Assembly (NCBI GenBank): GCA_016219145.1
Contig: JACRCG010000259.1
Location: forward strand, 1-7,333
Direction: 5' to 3'
Origin: Deltaproteobacteria bacterium
GTDB taxonomy: Bacteria > Desulfobacterota > Desulfuromonadia > Geobacterales > Pseudopelobacteraceae
Length of the DNA stretch: 7,333 bases
Part shown: positions 1-6,138 of the stretch, one piece after another
Layout of the letters: each line of letters begins with the position of its first letter
Numbering within the stretch: the first letter of the stretch is position 1
Made by a program: the position numbers and the translations under genes
Notes under the pieces: generated by a model
Database searches by the model: none
Told to the model about the DNA's origin: nothing
Seen by the model: only the letters and a program-made list of their open reading frames with translations

Positions 1-1521
1 GGTAGTGACATAAGCTGTGGATGGTGAAAGAACTGCTGCGGATGCTGTCGGGTTGTCCATCCAAGTACGACGTTTACTGTCATATATGCGGATAATGGTT
101 CTGGGTTCCGGCCTCGTTCCGCCGGTTGCTAGAGGCGCGTAAGCCAGCATCAGGTCGCTCAGGGTGACTTCATCTGTTCCCAGAGCCAGAGAAAGGCCGT
201 TTTCTGCCCTGAGCTGCAGGCCCATACGACCTGCAAAATCTACAAAATACGGCACACTGATCTCCTCCAGCAGTTTCACAGCGATGACGTTGTTGGAGTG
301 AGCCAGGGCCTGCCTTAAAGAAAGCTTCCCGTACTGTTCACCACCGTAATTAAGCGGCTTCCAGATTTCATTGTTGCCGCGGCTGTAAACCGCAGGTGTG
401 TCATCCATAATACTGCCGGCCGTGTGCCCCTTTTCCAGGGCTGCGGCGTATATCAGCGGTTTGATGGCCGAGCCGGGTTGCCTTTTGGCGGAAAAAGCCC
501 GATTGTAGCCGCTCCGGGTAATGTCTACTCCTCCGACCGCAGCCAGAATATCCCCCGTCACCGGATCCAGGCAGACCAACGCGCCTTGCAGTTCGGGAGA
601 AACGCGTTTGACACCGTCGCGCAAGGCCAGTTCAGCCTGTTTTTGCAGCTCCAGATCAAGGGCCGCAGTTACTTCCAGTCCGCCCTGATCTACCATATCA
701 GCGCCAAAGCGCTCGATCATCTTGGCTCTGACATGAGCCAGGTATTGCGGGGCCTGATCGGGGGGCGTAAAGGTAACACGCTGAGTTCTCAGTTTTTCCT
801 TCTGGCCGGCGGTGATCATTTCCAGTTCTCTCATCCGCTTGAGAACAACATCCCGTCTCCTTGTAACGTCCGCCGCTTTCCCTCGCGGATTGTAGCGCGC
901 CGGGTTTTTCTGCACTCCGGCCAGCAGGGCGCATTCGGCGTCGGTCAGCTCCTCGGGACTCTTGTCAAAATAGAGCCTGGCCGCCTGGGCTATGCCCCAG
1001 GCTCCGTTCCCGTAATATATTTCGTTAAAATACATTTCCAGGATCTGCTTCTTGCTGAATTTTTCTTCAAATTCGATCGCAAGCCGGGCTTCCTCTAGCT
1101 TCCGTTCAATGGTCTTCTCCGCTGAAAGGTAGCGATTTTTGATCAGCTGCTGGGTGATGGTTGATCCCCCTTCGGCCAACCTCCGCTTGACCACATTTTT
1201 TACCATCGCCCTGGCGATTCCGCGAATGTCGATCCCGCCATGCTCATAAAAACGGGCGTCTTCAACCGCCACAACAGCCTTTTGCAGAAATACCGGAATA
1301 CGGTCTATGGAAACCCAGAAGCGCTTCTCAGGCAGGATGCGGCCGACGAAACGCCCCTGGTGGTCATAAACCTTAATGGAAAGGTAACCTGACGGCAACG
1401 GCGGGTAGGTTGCAAAATTATCCTGGGCCAGGGCCGATGAAAACAGGAACAAAACCAGAAAAAGGGCAAATCGTACAGAATACGACAACTTGGAGCGGCG
1501 GGAGAATGCAGTGTGATTCAA
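1..1521 (-). CDS. Class A penicillin-binding protein (PBP1A-type), C-terminus cut by window edge
   Basis: This is a bifunctional peptidoglycan synthase: a glycosyltransferase (GT51) polymerises lipid II and a transpeptidase cross-links the glycan strands in the periplasm. The first 507 residues are visible. Residues 17-32 form a hydrophobic signal or anchor after RRSK. GT51 motifs appear in order: EDARFYEHGG (catalytic Glu87), GGSTITQQ (118-125), ERKLEEARLAIE (139-150) and KKQILEMYFNEIYYG (157-171). The transpeptidase SxxK is SAIK at 351-354 and SxN is S409-N410-N411; the KTG motif would lie beyond position 1. SxxK comes about 120 residues earlier than Ser473 of E. coli PBP1A, so the insert between the two catalytic domains is short. 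The start is TTG at 1521: an AAGGAG site lies 9 nt upstream, and an in-frame TAA (1527-1525) two codons before it rules out any earlier start. The segment ending SSALA could read as a signal peptidase I site, but anchoring is usual in this family. Confidence 0.95.
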   Translation of the reverse strand, partial: MNHTAFSRRSKLSYSVRFALFLVLFLFSSALAQDNFATYPPLPSGYLSIKVYDHQGRFVGRILPEKRFWVSIDRIPVFLQKAVVAVEDARFYEHGGIDIRGIARAMVKNVVKRRLAEGGSTITQQLIKNRYLSAEKTIERKLEEARLAIEFEEKFSKKQILEMYFNEIYYGNGAWGIAQAARLYFDKSPEELTDAECALLAGVQKNPARYNPRGKAADVTRRRDVVLKRMRELEMITAGQKEKLRTQRVTFTPPDQAPQYLAHVRAKMIERFGADMVDQGGLEVTAALDLELQKQAELALRDGVKRVSPELQGALVCLDPVTGDILAAVGGVDITRSGYNRAFSAKRQPGSAIKPLIYAAALEKGHTAGSIMDDTPAVYSRGNNEIWKPLNYGGEQYGKLSLRQALAHSNNVIAVKLLEEISVPYFVDFAGRMGLQLRAENGLSLALGTDEVTLSDLMLAYAPLATGGTRPEPRTIIRIYDSKRRTWMDNPTASAAVLSPSTAYVTT

Positions 1522-1530
1522 TGGTTAATA

Positions 1531-1536
1531 CTCCTT
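1531..1536 (-). promoter_or_regulatory. Shine-Dalgarno site fixing a TTG start
   Basis: AAGGAG on the minus strand lies 9 nt upstream of the TTG at 1521. With the in-frame stop just upstream, it identifies TTG as the start codon of the penicillin-binding protein gene. No ATG or GTG is available near the beginning of the signal/anchor segment. Confidence 0.8.
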
Positions 1537-1559
1537 CGGAAAAACATGACGCTACTCTA

Positions 1560-1734
1560 GTTTCCATCCGGAAAGGGCTCTTTTCCGCCCTGGCTGCGTC
1601 AATCTTCGGCTTTGCTTGTGCGGCGTACTAGTGTACGCCTCCGCGCAACCCCTCGATTTCCTTGCCAGTACGAAAAATCCCGCCTTCCCGAATCGGAAAC
1701 CAATAGTTTCTCATCCGGAGCTTCCGGATGAAAA
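1560..1734. mobile_element. MITE-like non-coding repeat element with terminal inverted repeats and 8-bp flanking direct repeats
   Basis: The left end reads TAGTTTCCATCCGGA (1558-1572). The right end (1723-1737) is the reverse complement of TAGTTTTCATCCGGA, so the two ends form an inverted repeat with a single mismatch over 15 bp. A perfect 8-bp direct repeat, CTACTCTA, flanks the element at 1552-1559 and 1735-1742 and looks like a target-site duplication; it overlaps the outer bases of the inverted repeat, so the exact edge is ambiguous by a few bases. The interior (1590-1668) is an imperfect palindrome centred on CGTACTAGTGTACG, with CTGGC and GCCAG near its ends. There is no transposase or credible reading frame, so any movement would need an enzyme supplied in trans. 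From memory, the GC-rich core resembles a dispersed repeat of Geobacter genomes; I cannot verify this here. It could instead be a REP/BIME-type element. Confidence 0.6.
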
Positions 1735-1737
1735 CTA
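1704..1737. repeat. Strong inverted repeat (hairpin) at the right end of the MITE-like element
   Basis: A second copy of the terminal sequence (TAGTTTCTCATCCGGA, 1704-1719) lies head-to-head with the right terminal repeat (1723-1737), separated only by GCT. The inner stem CATCCGGA/TCCGGATG is perfect over 8 bp, and the arms extend to about 15 bp with one bulged base. No T-run follows on either strand, so it is not an intrinsic terminator. It is probably part of the element's end structure. It would form early in any leftward transcript. Confidence 0.75.
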
Positions 1738-1765
1738 CTCTACCTGTATTTTTACCGGATCACAA
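1737..1765 (-). promoter_or_regulatory. Candidate sigma70-type promoter for the penicillin-binding protein gene
   Basis: On the minus strand, TTGTGA (1765-1760) and TAGAGT (1742-1737) are separated by 17 bp. The -10 hexamer coincides with the distal copy of the 8-bp direct repeat flanking the MITE-like element. Transcription from here would begin near 1730 and read through the whole element before reaching the TTG at 1521, giving a leader of roughly 210 nt. No better promoter was found between the element and the gene. Confidence 0.4.
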
Positions 1766-1793
1766 CAACACAGGGCACCTGCAATGACATACG

Positions 1794-1821
1794 TTGCTTT
1801 TTCACACCATTCGACTATAAT
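1794..1821 (+). promoter_or_regulatory. sigma70-type promoter for the response regulator gene
   Basis: TTGCTT (1794-1799) and a perfect TATAAT (1816-1821) are separated by 16 bp. The expected start near 1828 gives a leader of about 38 nt before the GTG at 1866. It is the strongest promoter match in the divergent region. Confidence 0.7.
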
Positions 1822-1865
1822 CCTCAACTCTGATTTCTACTCTTGCTGCGGGGAGAACCATTTCT

Positions 1866-2834
1866 GTGAAGAGTGACAAATATCACGTCCTTTTAGTGGA
1901 TGATTCACCGATGATCCTGAAAGTCCTGGGGGATCAGCTTGTCAAAAACGGGTATCTGGTGACTCTGTGCGAATCGGCCGAAGAGGCCCTTGAGGTTTTT
2001 CAGGAAAAAGAGTTTGATCTGGTACTGGCCGACATTATACTTCCCGGCATGAGCGGCCTCAACATGCTAAAGCTCATGAAAGACAGCAAGCCGGGCATCG
2101 ACGTTATTGTCATATCGAGCACTTCCTCGTCTTATACGACGATCAGGGCGCTGCGCCTGGGAGCCTATGACTATCTTGTGAAGCCTATTGACGACGAGAA
2201 TATTCTTTCCAACGTGGTGAAACGGGCTCTTGAAAAAAAAGAGCTCAAACAGCAGAACGAACGCCTTGTTGCAGATCTTTCCGTTAAAAACAGGGAACTG
2301 CAGGAAGCGCTGGATATGATGAAAACAACAAACCGCCTCTGCAGCATGCTTTCTTCAACCACTGATGTTGCCAGCATCCTGCGTATTCTGGTGGAAAAAG
2401 CGGTGGAACAGCTTAACGCGGAAAAGGGTTATCTTCTGCTTCTTGACAAGTCCGGCAGCCACTTTTCCATAAAAATCAGCGTCGGTATCAACCATGAAAC
2501 GGTCAAGCAGTTCAAGCTTCCTTGTGAACGCGGAATTTCCGGACTGGTTGCCTCCAAGAACAAGCCGTTGCGGATCGACGCCGGTAACACATCCAAATAC
2601 ATTAATTACATCAGGGAAGAAGACCAGAACGGCGACCTGTTCTCAGGAAACGCCTGCATTTCGTTTCCGCTAAGGATCAAGGACAAGGTCGCCGGGGTGG
2701 TTAATGTCTGCGGCCGAAAAGGGGGCGGTTCGTTTTCGGACACAGAGTGCGAGTTTATCGCACTCCTTGCCAACCACGCCGCCATAGCAGTCAACAATGC
2801 CGGCCAGTTCTATCAGATGAAAAAAAACATCTGA
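1866..2834 (+). CDS. Response regulator with receiver, coiled-coil linker and GAF domain
   Basis: This 322-residue cytoplasmic protein has an N-terminal receiver domain (about 6-120). Its acidic pair is D12/D13, the phosphoacceptor is D56 in LVLADIILPG, the conserved Ser/Thr position is S85, and the lysine is K106 in the KP pair. A charged helical linker (about 118-155, KKELKQQNERL followed by further Glu/Lys/Leu-rich sequence) is probably a coiled coil. A GAF domain follows (about 160-313), with the typical GYLLLLD strand, the ERGISGLVA turn, FPLRIKDKVAGVVNV and an ANHAAIAVNNA C-terminal helix. There is no DNA-binding, kinase, GGDEF or HD domain, so the output must be protein-protein or ligand-gated signalling, presumably within a phosphorelay. 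No partner kinase is adjacent. The start is GTG at 1866, with GGGGAG (1850-1855) 10 nt upstream; no in-frame ATG is near. The bound ligand, if any, is unknown. Confidence 0.92.
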   Translation: MKSDKYHVLLVDDSPMILKVLGDQLVKNGYLVTLCESAEEALEVFQEKEFDLVLADIILPGMSGLNMLKLMKDSKPGIDVIVISSTSSSYTTIRALRLGAYDYLVKPIDDENILSNVVKRALEKKELKQQNERLVADLSVKNRELQEALDMMKTTNRLCSMLSSTTDVASILRILVEKAVEQLNAEKGYLLLLDKSGSHFSIKISVGINHETVKQFKLPCERGISGLVASKNKPLRIDAGNTSKYINYIREEDQNGDLFSGNACISFPLRIKDKVAGVVNVCGRKGGGSFSDTECEFIALLANHAAIAVNNAGQFYQMKKNI

Positions 2835-2850
2835 CTCAACACGTCCAAAC

Positions 2851-2875
2851 AAAAAGCCGGTTTCAATTTCTGGCT
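2851..2875 (-). terminator. Intrinsic terminator overlapping the stop codon of the LamG gene
   Basis: Read on the minus strand, AGCCAG (2875-2870) pairs with CCGGCT (2860-2855), including one G-U pair, across a 9-nt loop that contains the TGA stop. A T-rich run (TTTTGTTT) follows at once. The plus-strand copy lacks a T-run, so it serves mainly the minus-strand gene. It lies between two convergent genes whose ends are only 28 bp apart. Confidence 0.55.
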
Positions 2876-3759
2876 ATGTTCCACCTGCTTTTCAGATATC
2901 CCTCCACCTTGCGTCTTTCATCGCTGGACAGAGCCCTGTTGTACACAAGAATTTCGGCGACCTGACAGTTCGAAGACTCGTTGTAGGGCCCGGCATTGAT
3001 GGCAAGGCCATTGGGGCCTGTCACGCCGCGCTGGTTGTCGGCAATCATGTTGCCGTCAGCCCATACCTCCGAGTTCTGGCCTGGCCCTCGCACGATTGCG
3101 GTAAAGACGTGCGGATGGATGTCGGTTGGCGGTGTACCCTCCGGACTGACCCAGCCTTCGTAGTACGCCTGGTTTTTGTTGCCGGCCCAGAATCCGAGCA
3201 GCCAATTGTTAGCCAAGGCGTTCAGCACCCTGGCATTGGCCCCCCCGGTCATCCGGGCAACATAGAATACGCTCAGCGGTGCAGGGAAATTGGTGGGCAG
3301 GCTCAATGACTGACGCGATTCAAACATGATGGCCGGTTTGTTGCCTATTCCTGATTTGCTGAGCCGCGGCCGGCTTTCGGGACGTTGCTGCGTCATGTGG
3401 TTATCGTTGTTGCTCTTGTCTCTCCAGAGCCCCACCGGCTGATTACCTCCTGTAACCTGGTCGAAGCCGTCCGGCGTCTGAAATATGCTGGCAAAGTCGC
3501 TGGCATCCAGCCAGACGGACAGCCCGTCAGATACCGGTGGGGCAGACAATGTCGGCGCGGCGGGTTTGCCCGGCGATGCAAGCGGAGCCGCCGCACCTTC
3601 AAAGGAGATGCTGAGAACTTCATCAGGGGTAACCGGGACACTGAAAGAACGGCCATCTTTCAAATAGATCGTCATGGCGGCGTAGCCGCACAGCGGAACA
3701 GCCACAAGGGCAGCAACGGTGAGGCTAAGCGAGAGCAGGGACTTTAACCGGTTTATCAT
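2863..3759 (-). CDS. Secreted LamG/concanavalin A-like domain protein
   Basis: This 298-residue protein has a signal peptide (about 1-28: charged MINRLK, a hydrophobic stretch, then GYAA) and is predicted to be exported. C24 is in the context VPLC, a poor lipobox, so release by signal peptidase I is more likely than lipidation. A short segment, IYLKDGRSFSVPVTPDEV (31-48), precedes a Pro/Ala-rich linker (about 55-77). The rest (78-298) fits the LamG_3-type jelly roll: GLSVWLDASD, WRDKSNNDNH, GNKPAIMF, VFTAIVRG, SEVWADGNM, and the diagnostic end AEILVYNRALSSDERRKVE. Such domains usually bind carbohydrate or act as structural modules on exported proteins; no catalytic residues can be assigned. 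An AAAGGAGA ribosome site lies about 7 nt before the ATG. It is downstream of the GspE/PilB-like ATPase gene on the same strand, with a 111-bp gap. Substrate and export partner are unknown. Confidence 0.85.
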   Translation of the reverse strand: MINRLKSLLSLSLTVAALVAVPLCGYAAMTIYLKDGRSFSVPVTPDEVLSISFEGAAAPLASPGKPAAPTLSAPPVSDGLSVWLDASDFASIFQTPDGFDQVTGGNQPVGLWRDKSNNDNHMTQQRPESRPRLSKSGIGNKPAIMFESRQSLSLPTNFPAPLSVFYVARMTGGANARVLNALANNWLLGFWAGNKNQAYYEGWVSPEGTPPTDIHPHVFTAIVRGPGQNSEVWADGNMIADNQRGVTGPNGLAINAGPYNESSNCQVAEILVYNRALSSDERRKVEGYLKSRWNIARN

Positions 3760-3830
3760 GATTCAATCTCCTTTCTGGTTGACACGCTTTGGTAAAATGC
3801 TTGTTGCCTGCATCCGACCGATGGATGTGG

Positions 3831-3860
3831 ATTATGCCAAATGACTGCAAGCAAGGGCAA
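3831..3860 (-). promoter_or_regulatory. Candidate promoter for the LamG gene
   Basis: On the minus strand, TTGCCC (3860-3855) and CATAAT (3836-3831) are separated by 18 bp; a TGG before the -10 resembles an extended -10. It starts just past the stop of the upstream ATPase gene, and the implied leader is about 65 nt. The small inverted repeat CATCC/GGATG (3811-3827) would fall at its beginning. The gene could equally be read through from the ATPase, as no convincing terminator separates them. Confidence 0.35.
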
Positions 3861-3870
3861 GAATTTGTTT

Positions 3871-6138
3871 TTAGATGCAGACCTTGAGAACCTGCTCCAT
3901 GTTTGTGATACCGCACAGAACTTTGAGAATGCCATCCATTTTAAGTGTAATCATCCCCTCTGCAACAGCAATCCGCTTCAGTTCGTCTCCTCCGCATCCC
4001 TGCTTGATGGCGTTCTTGAGCACCGGGGTTCCCAACAACAGCTCATGCAGCGCCACCCGTCCCTTGTAGCCGGTATTGTTACACTGTTGGCAGCCCACCG
4101 GATTCATGAAGACTACAGATTCAAAATCGGGGAACAGCTCTGCCGTCCGTGGGGAAGCATCCGACAGGAATTCCTGCCGCATTTCATCGTAATCCCCCCG
4201 CTGAAATCTTGCCGGCCTTTTGCAGTCGCCGCACAGCTTGCGCGCAAGCCGCTGAGCGACGATTCCAAGGAGGGCATCGGCGAAGTTCAAACGGTCCATT
4301 CCCATGTCGATCAGTCTGACTACGGTTTCTGGTGCGCTGTTGGTATGCAGTGTGCTGAACACCTGATGTCCGGTCAACGAGGCTTCTATGGCAATTTTAG
4401 CGGTTTCCGCATCGCGCATCTCGCCGATCATGATTACGTCCGGATCGGCACGCAGGAAGGAGCGCATGGCCTCAGCAAAGGAGAAGCCGATCCGGGGGTT
4501 GACCTGTACCTGGCGCAGACCGGCCTGGGTGATTTCCACCGGGTCCTCGGCAGTCCAGATCTTGCGGGTTGGTTTGTTGATGTAGCCTAGGGCGGCATGC
4601 AGGGTGGTTGTCTTGCCGGAGCCGGTCGGACCAACGCATAAAATGATACCGTAGGGCTTGACGACAATCTCTTTGAGCCGTTCAAGATTGTAGGGCAGAA
4701 AGCCCATCTCTTCCAGTGGCAGGGGTTTGGAAGCGGCCAGCAGACGGAGTACGGCATCTTCCTGATTGCCGACTGTGGGGGTGATTTCCACCCGGTATTC
4801 AACCTTGCGGTTTTCGAAGCGGAGCATGATCTTGCCGCTTTGCGGTTTGCGCCTCTCTGTAATATCCAGATTGGCGATGATCTTGATGCGGGAGATAATC
4901 GCATTTTTGAAGGTGGCGGCAATCTTGTGCGCCTCCAGGCACTCGCCGTCAATCCTGTATCGGACCGTGACCGGAGAGCTGCCGCCGCCAGGTTCGAAGT
5001 GGATGTCAGATGCTCCGCGTTTGTGGGCATCAATCAGAATCCTGTTGATGAGTGTAATGACCTTGGAGTCCGGTTCAATGAACTGGGAAGCTTCAACATC
5101 TTCTTCGACCGTAACATTCAATTCGGCCTTCATCTCCTCGAAAATGGTATCAACCTCATCATTTTTGTGCAGATAGTGCCGTTCGATGGCCTGGGTAATC
5201 TGGGCGGAACTGGCCACAACCAGATCAATGGAATATTTGGTGCAAAAACGGAGATCGTCACCGATGGCCGGATTGGTAGGTGCTGAGGTAGCCACCACCA
5301 GTCTGTTGCCGTCTATTTCCAGCGGGAATACATGCAACCGATTGACCAGGCCCTCTGACAGTGCTGCCAGGGCTTCCTCGCTGGGAGTCAGTGCGGCAAG
5401 ATCGACAAAGCGCATCTGGAACTTGGTGGCCAGTGCATTCAGCAACTGATCCTCGGTAATAAGCCCGTTGGCAATCAGCAATTCCCCAATACGGACTTTT
5501 CTACCCGAAATCTGACTTGCCAGAGCTTTTTCCACCTGATCTTTTGTGACAAGCCCCGCCTCAATCAGGATGTCGCCGACGCGCGCCTTGCTACGCGAGT
5601 CAGTCTGGGCTTTCTGAAGAGTTTTTTCTATGATTTCTTGCGGCACATTGGCAGATTCGGAAAGCAGCTCGCCTACTCGGCGATTGCGGAGTTCCTCTTG
5701 TACTTTCAGAACTTCGCTGATTTTTTCATGGGTAACGAAGCCTTTATCCTGAAGAATCTTTCCGATGGCCTTTTCTAGGTGTCTGTAACGGATAGCCGAA
5801 TTAACGAAGAAAATAGTCTCAAAGTCGGAAACCGGCGGTGTGCCTACGGCGATGCCGAAAAAACCGGCGGTAAAATGCAGGTTCTCGTAGATAGCGACAC
5901 TGAAAGTGGCACCGGTGATAGTCTGGACCCTTTCAACTGATGTAGGCTGGCGACCGGCAACCCAGGAGGGTGTGCCGGCCATAAGGATGTAGGCGATTTC
6001 ATCAAGCGCAAAAACTAAACGCTTCTGCTCTGGCTGGATAATAACATTGATGTCACTGTCAGTGCCGGTAAAGGCTCTGGCCAGGAAACATTCCAGGCTC
6101 TGCCCGTTTTTGAGATTTATGATCAGTTTTTCGGCCAT
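3871..6138 (-). CDS. GspE/PilB-family secretion or type IV pilus ATPase with extended N-terminus
   Basis: This 755-residue cytoplasmic hexameric ATPase would power assembly of a type II secretion pseudopilus, type IV pilus or related fibre. The C-terminal motor is complete: ASDIHFEP (376-383), Walker A GPTGSGKTT (503-511), Asp box TAEDPVEI (529-536), Walker B within LRADPDVIMIGEMRD (562-576, the T2SS ATPase signature), His box STLHTN (595-600), and zinc-binding CxxC pairs at 636/639 and 683/686. Upstream lie about 110 residues with no family I recognise (beginning LIINLKNGQSLECF), then four repeats of about 31 residues of the xxGELLxxxGLVTxxQ type (124-240), then the usual N2-like region (about 241-322). 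I place the start at the ATG at 6138, because GGAGG (6146-6150) sits 7 nt upstream; the in-frame ATG at 6162 would put this site inside the gene. No pilin, secretin or platform gene is nearby, so PilB and GspE roles cannot be separated. Confidence 0.93.
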   Translation of the reverse strand: MAEKLIINLKNGQSLECFLARAFTGTDSDINVIIQPEQKRLVFALDEIAYILMAGTPSWVAGRQPTSVERVQTITGATFSVAIYENLHFTAGFFGIAVGTPPVSDFETIFFVNSAIRYRHLEKAIGKILQDKGFVTHEKISEVLKVQEELRNRRVGELLSESANVPQEIIEKTLQKAQTDSRSKARVGDILIEAGLVTKDQVEKALASQISGRKVRIGELLIANGLITEDQLLNALATKFQMRFVDLAALTPSEEALAALSEGLVNRLHVFPLEIDGNRLVVATSAPTNPAIGDDLRFCTKYSIDLVVASSAQITQAIERHYLHKNDEVDTIFEEMKAELNVTVEEDVEASQFIEPDSKVITLINRILIDAHKRGASDIHFEPGGGSSPVTVRYRIDGECLEAHKIAATFKNAIISRIKIIANLDITERRKPQSGKIMLRFENRKVEYRVEITPTVGNQEDAVLRLLAASKPLPLEEMGFLPYNLERLKEIVVKPYGIILCVGPTGSGKTTTLHAALGYINKPTRKIWTAEDPVEITQAGLRQVQVNPRIGFSFAEAMRSFLRADPDVIMIGEMRDAETAKIAIEASLTGHQVFSTLHTNSAPETVVRLIDMGMDRLNFADALLGIVAQRLARKLCGDCKRPARFQRGDYDEMRQEFLSDASPRTAELFPDFESVVFMNPVGCQQCNNTGYKGRVALHELLLGTPVLKNAIKQGCGGDELKRIAVAEGMITLKMDGILKVLCGITNMEQVLKVCI

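Noticed and set aside
424..1098. Plus-strand open frame of 224 codons
   Set aside because: It is antisense to the penicillin-binding protein gene, whose minus-strand frame carries all GT51 and transpeptidase motifs. The plus-strand translation shows no family features.
1704..1737. Intrinsic terminator between the divergent genes
   Set aside because: The stem is strong but no T-run follows on either strand, and it coincides with the repeated end of the MITE-like element.
1616..1876. Plus-strand open frame of 86 codons in the intergenic region
   Set aside because: It crosses the MITE-like element, the response regulator promoter and that gene's start. The codons are by-products of the repeat, and no ribosome site fits.
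3811..3827. Inverted repeat CATCC/GGATG as a terminator after the ATPase gene
   Set aside because: The stem is only 5 bp and no T-run follows on the minus strand.
3822..3850. sigma54 promoter starting at TTGGCA upstream of the LamG gene
   Set aside because: The GG element is present, but no GC dinucleotide occurs at the required spacing.
3841..4590. Plus-strand open frame of 249 codons
   Set aside because: It is antisense to the ATPase motor domain, whose minus-strand Walker, Asp, His and CxxC motifs are unambiguous.
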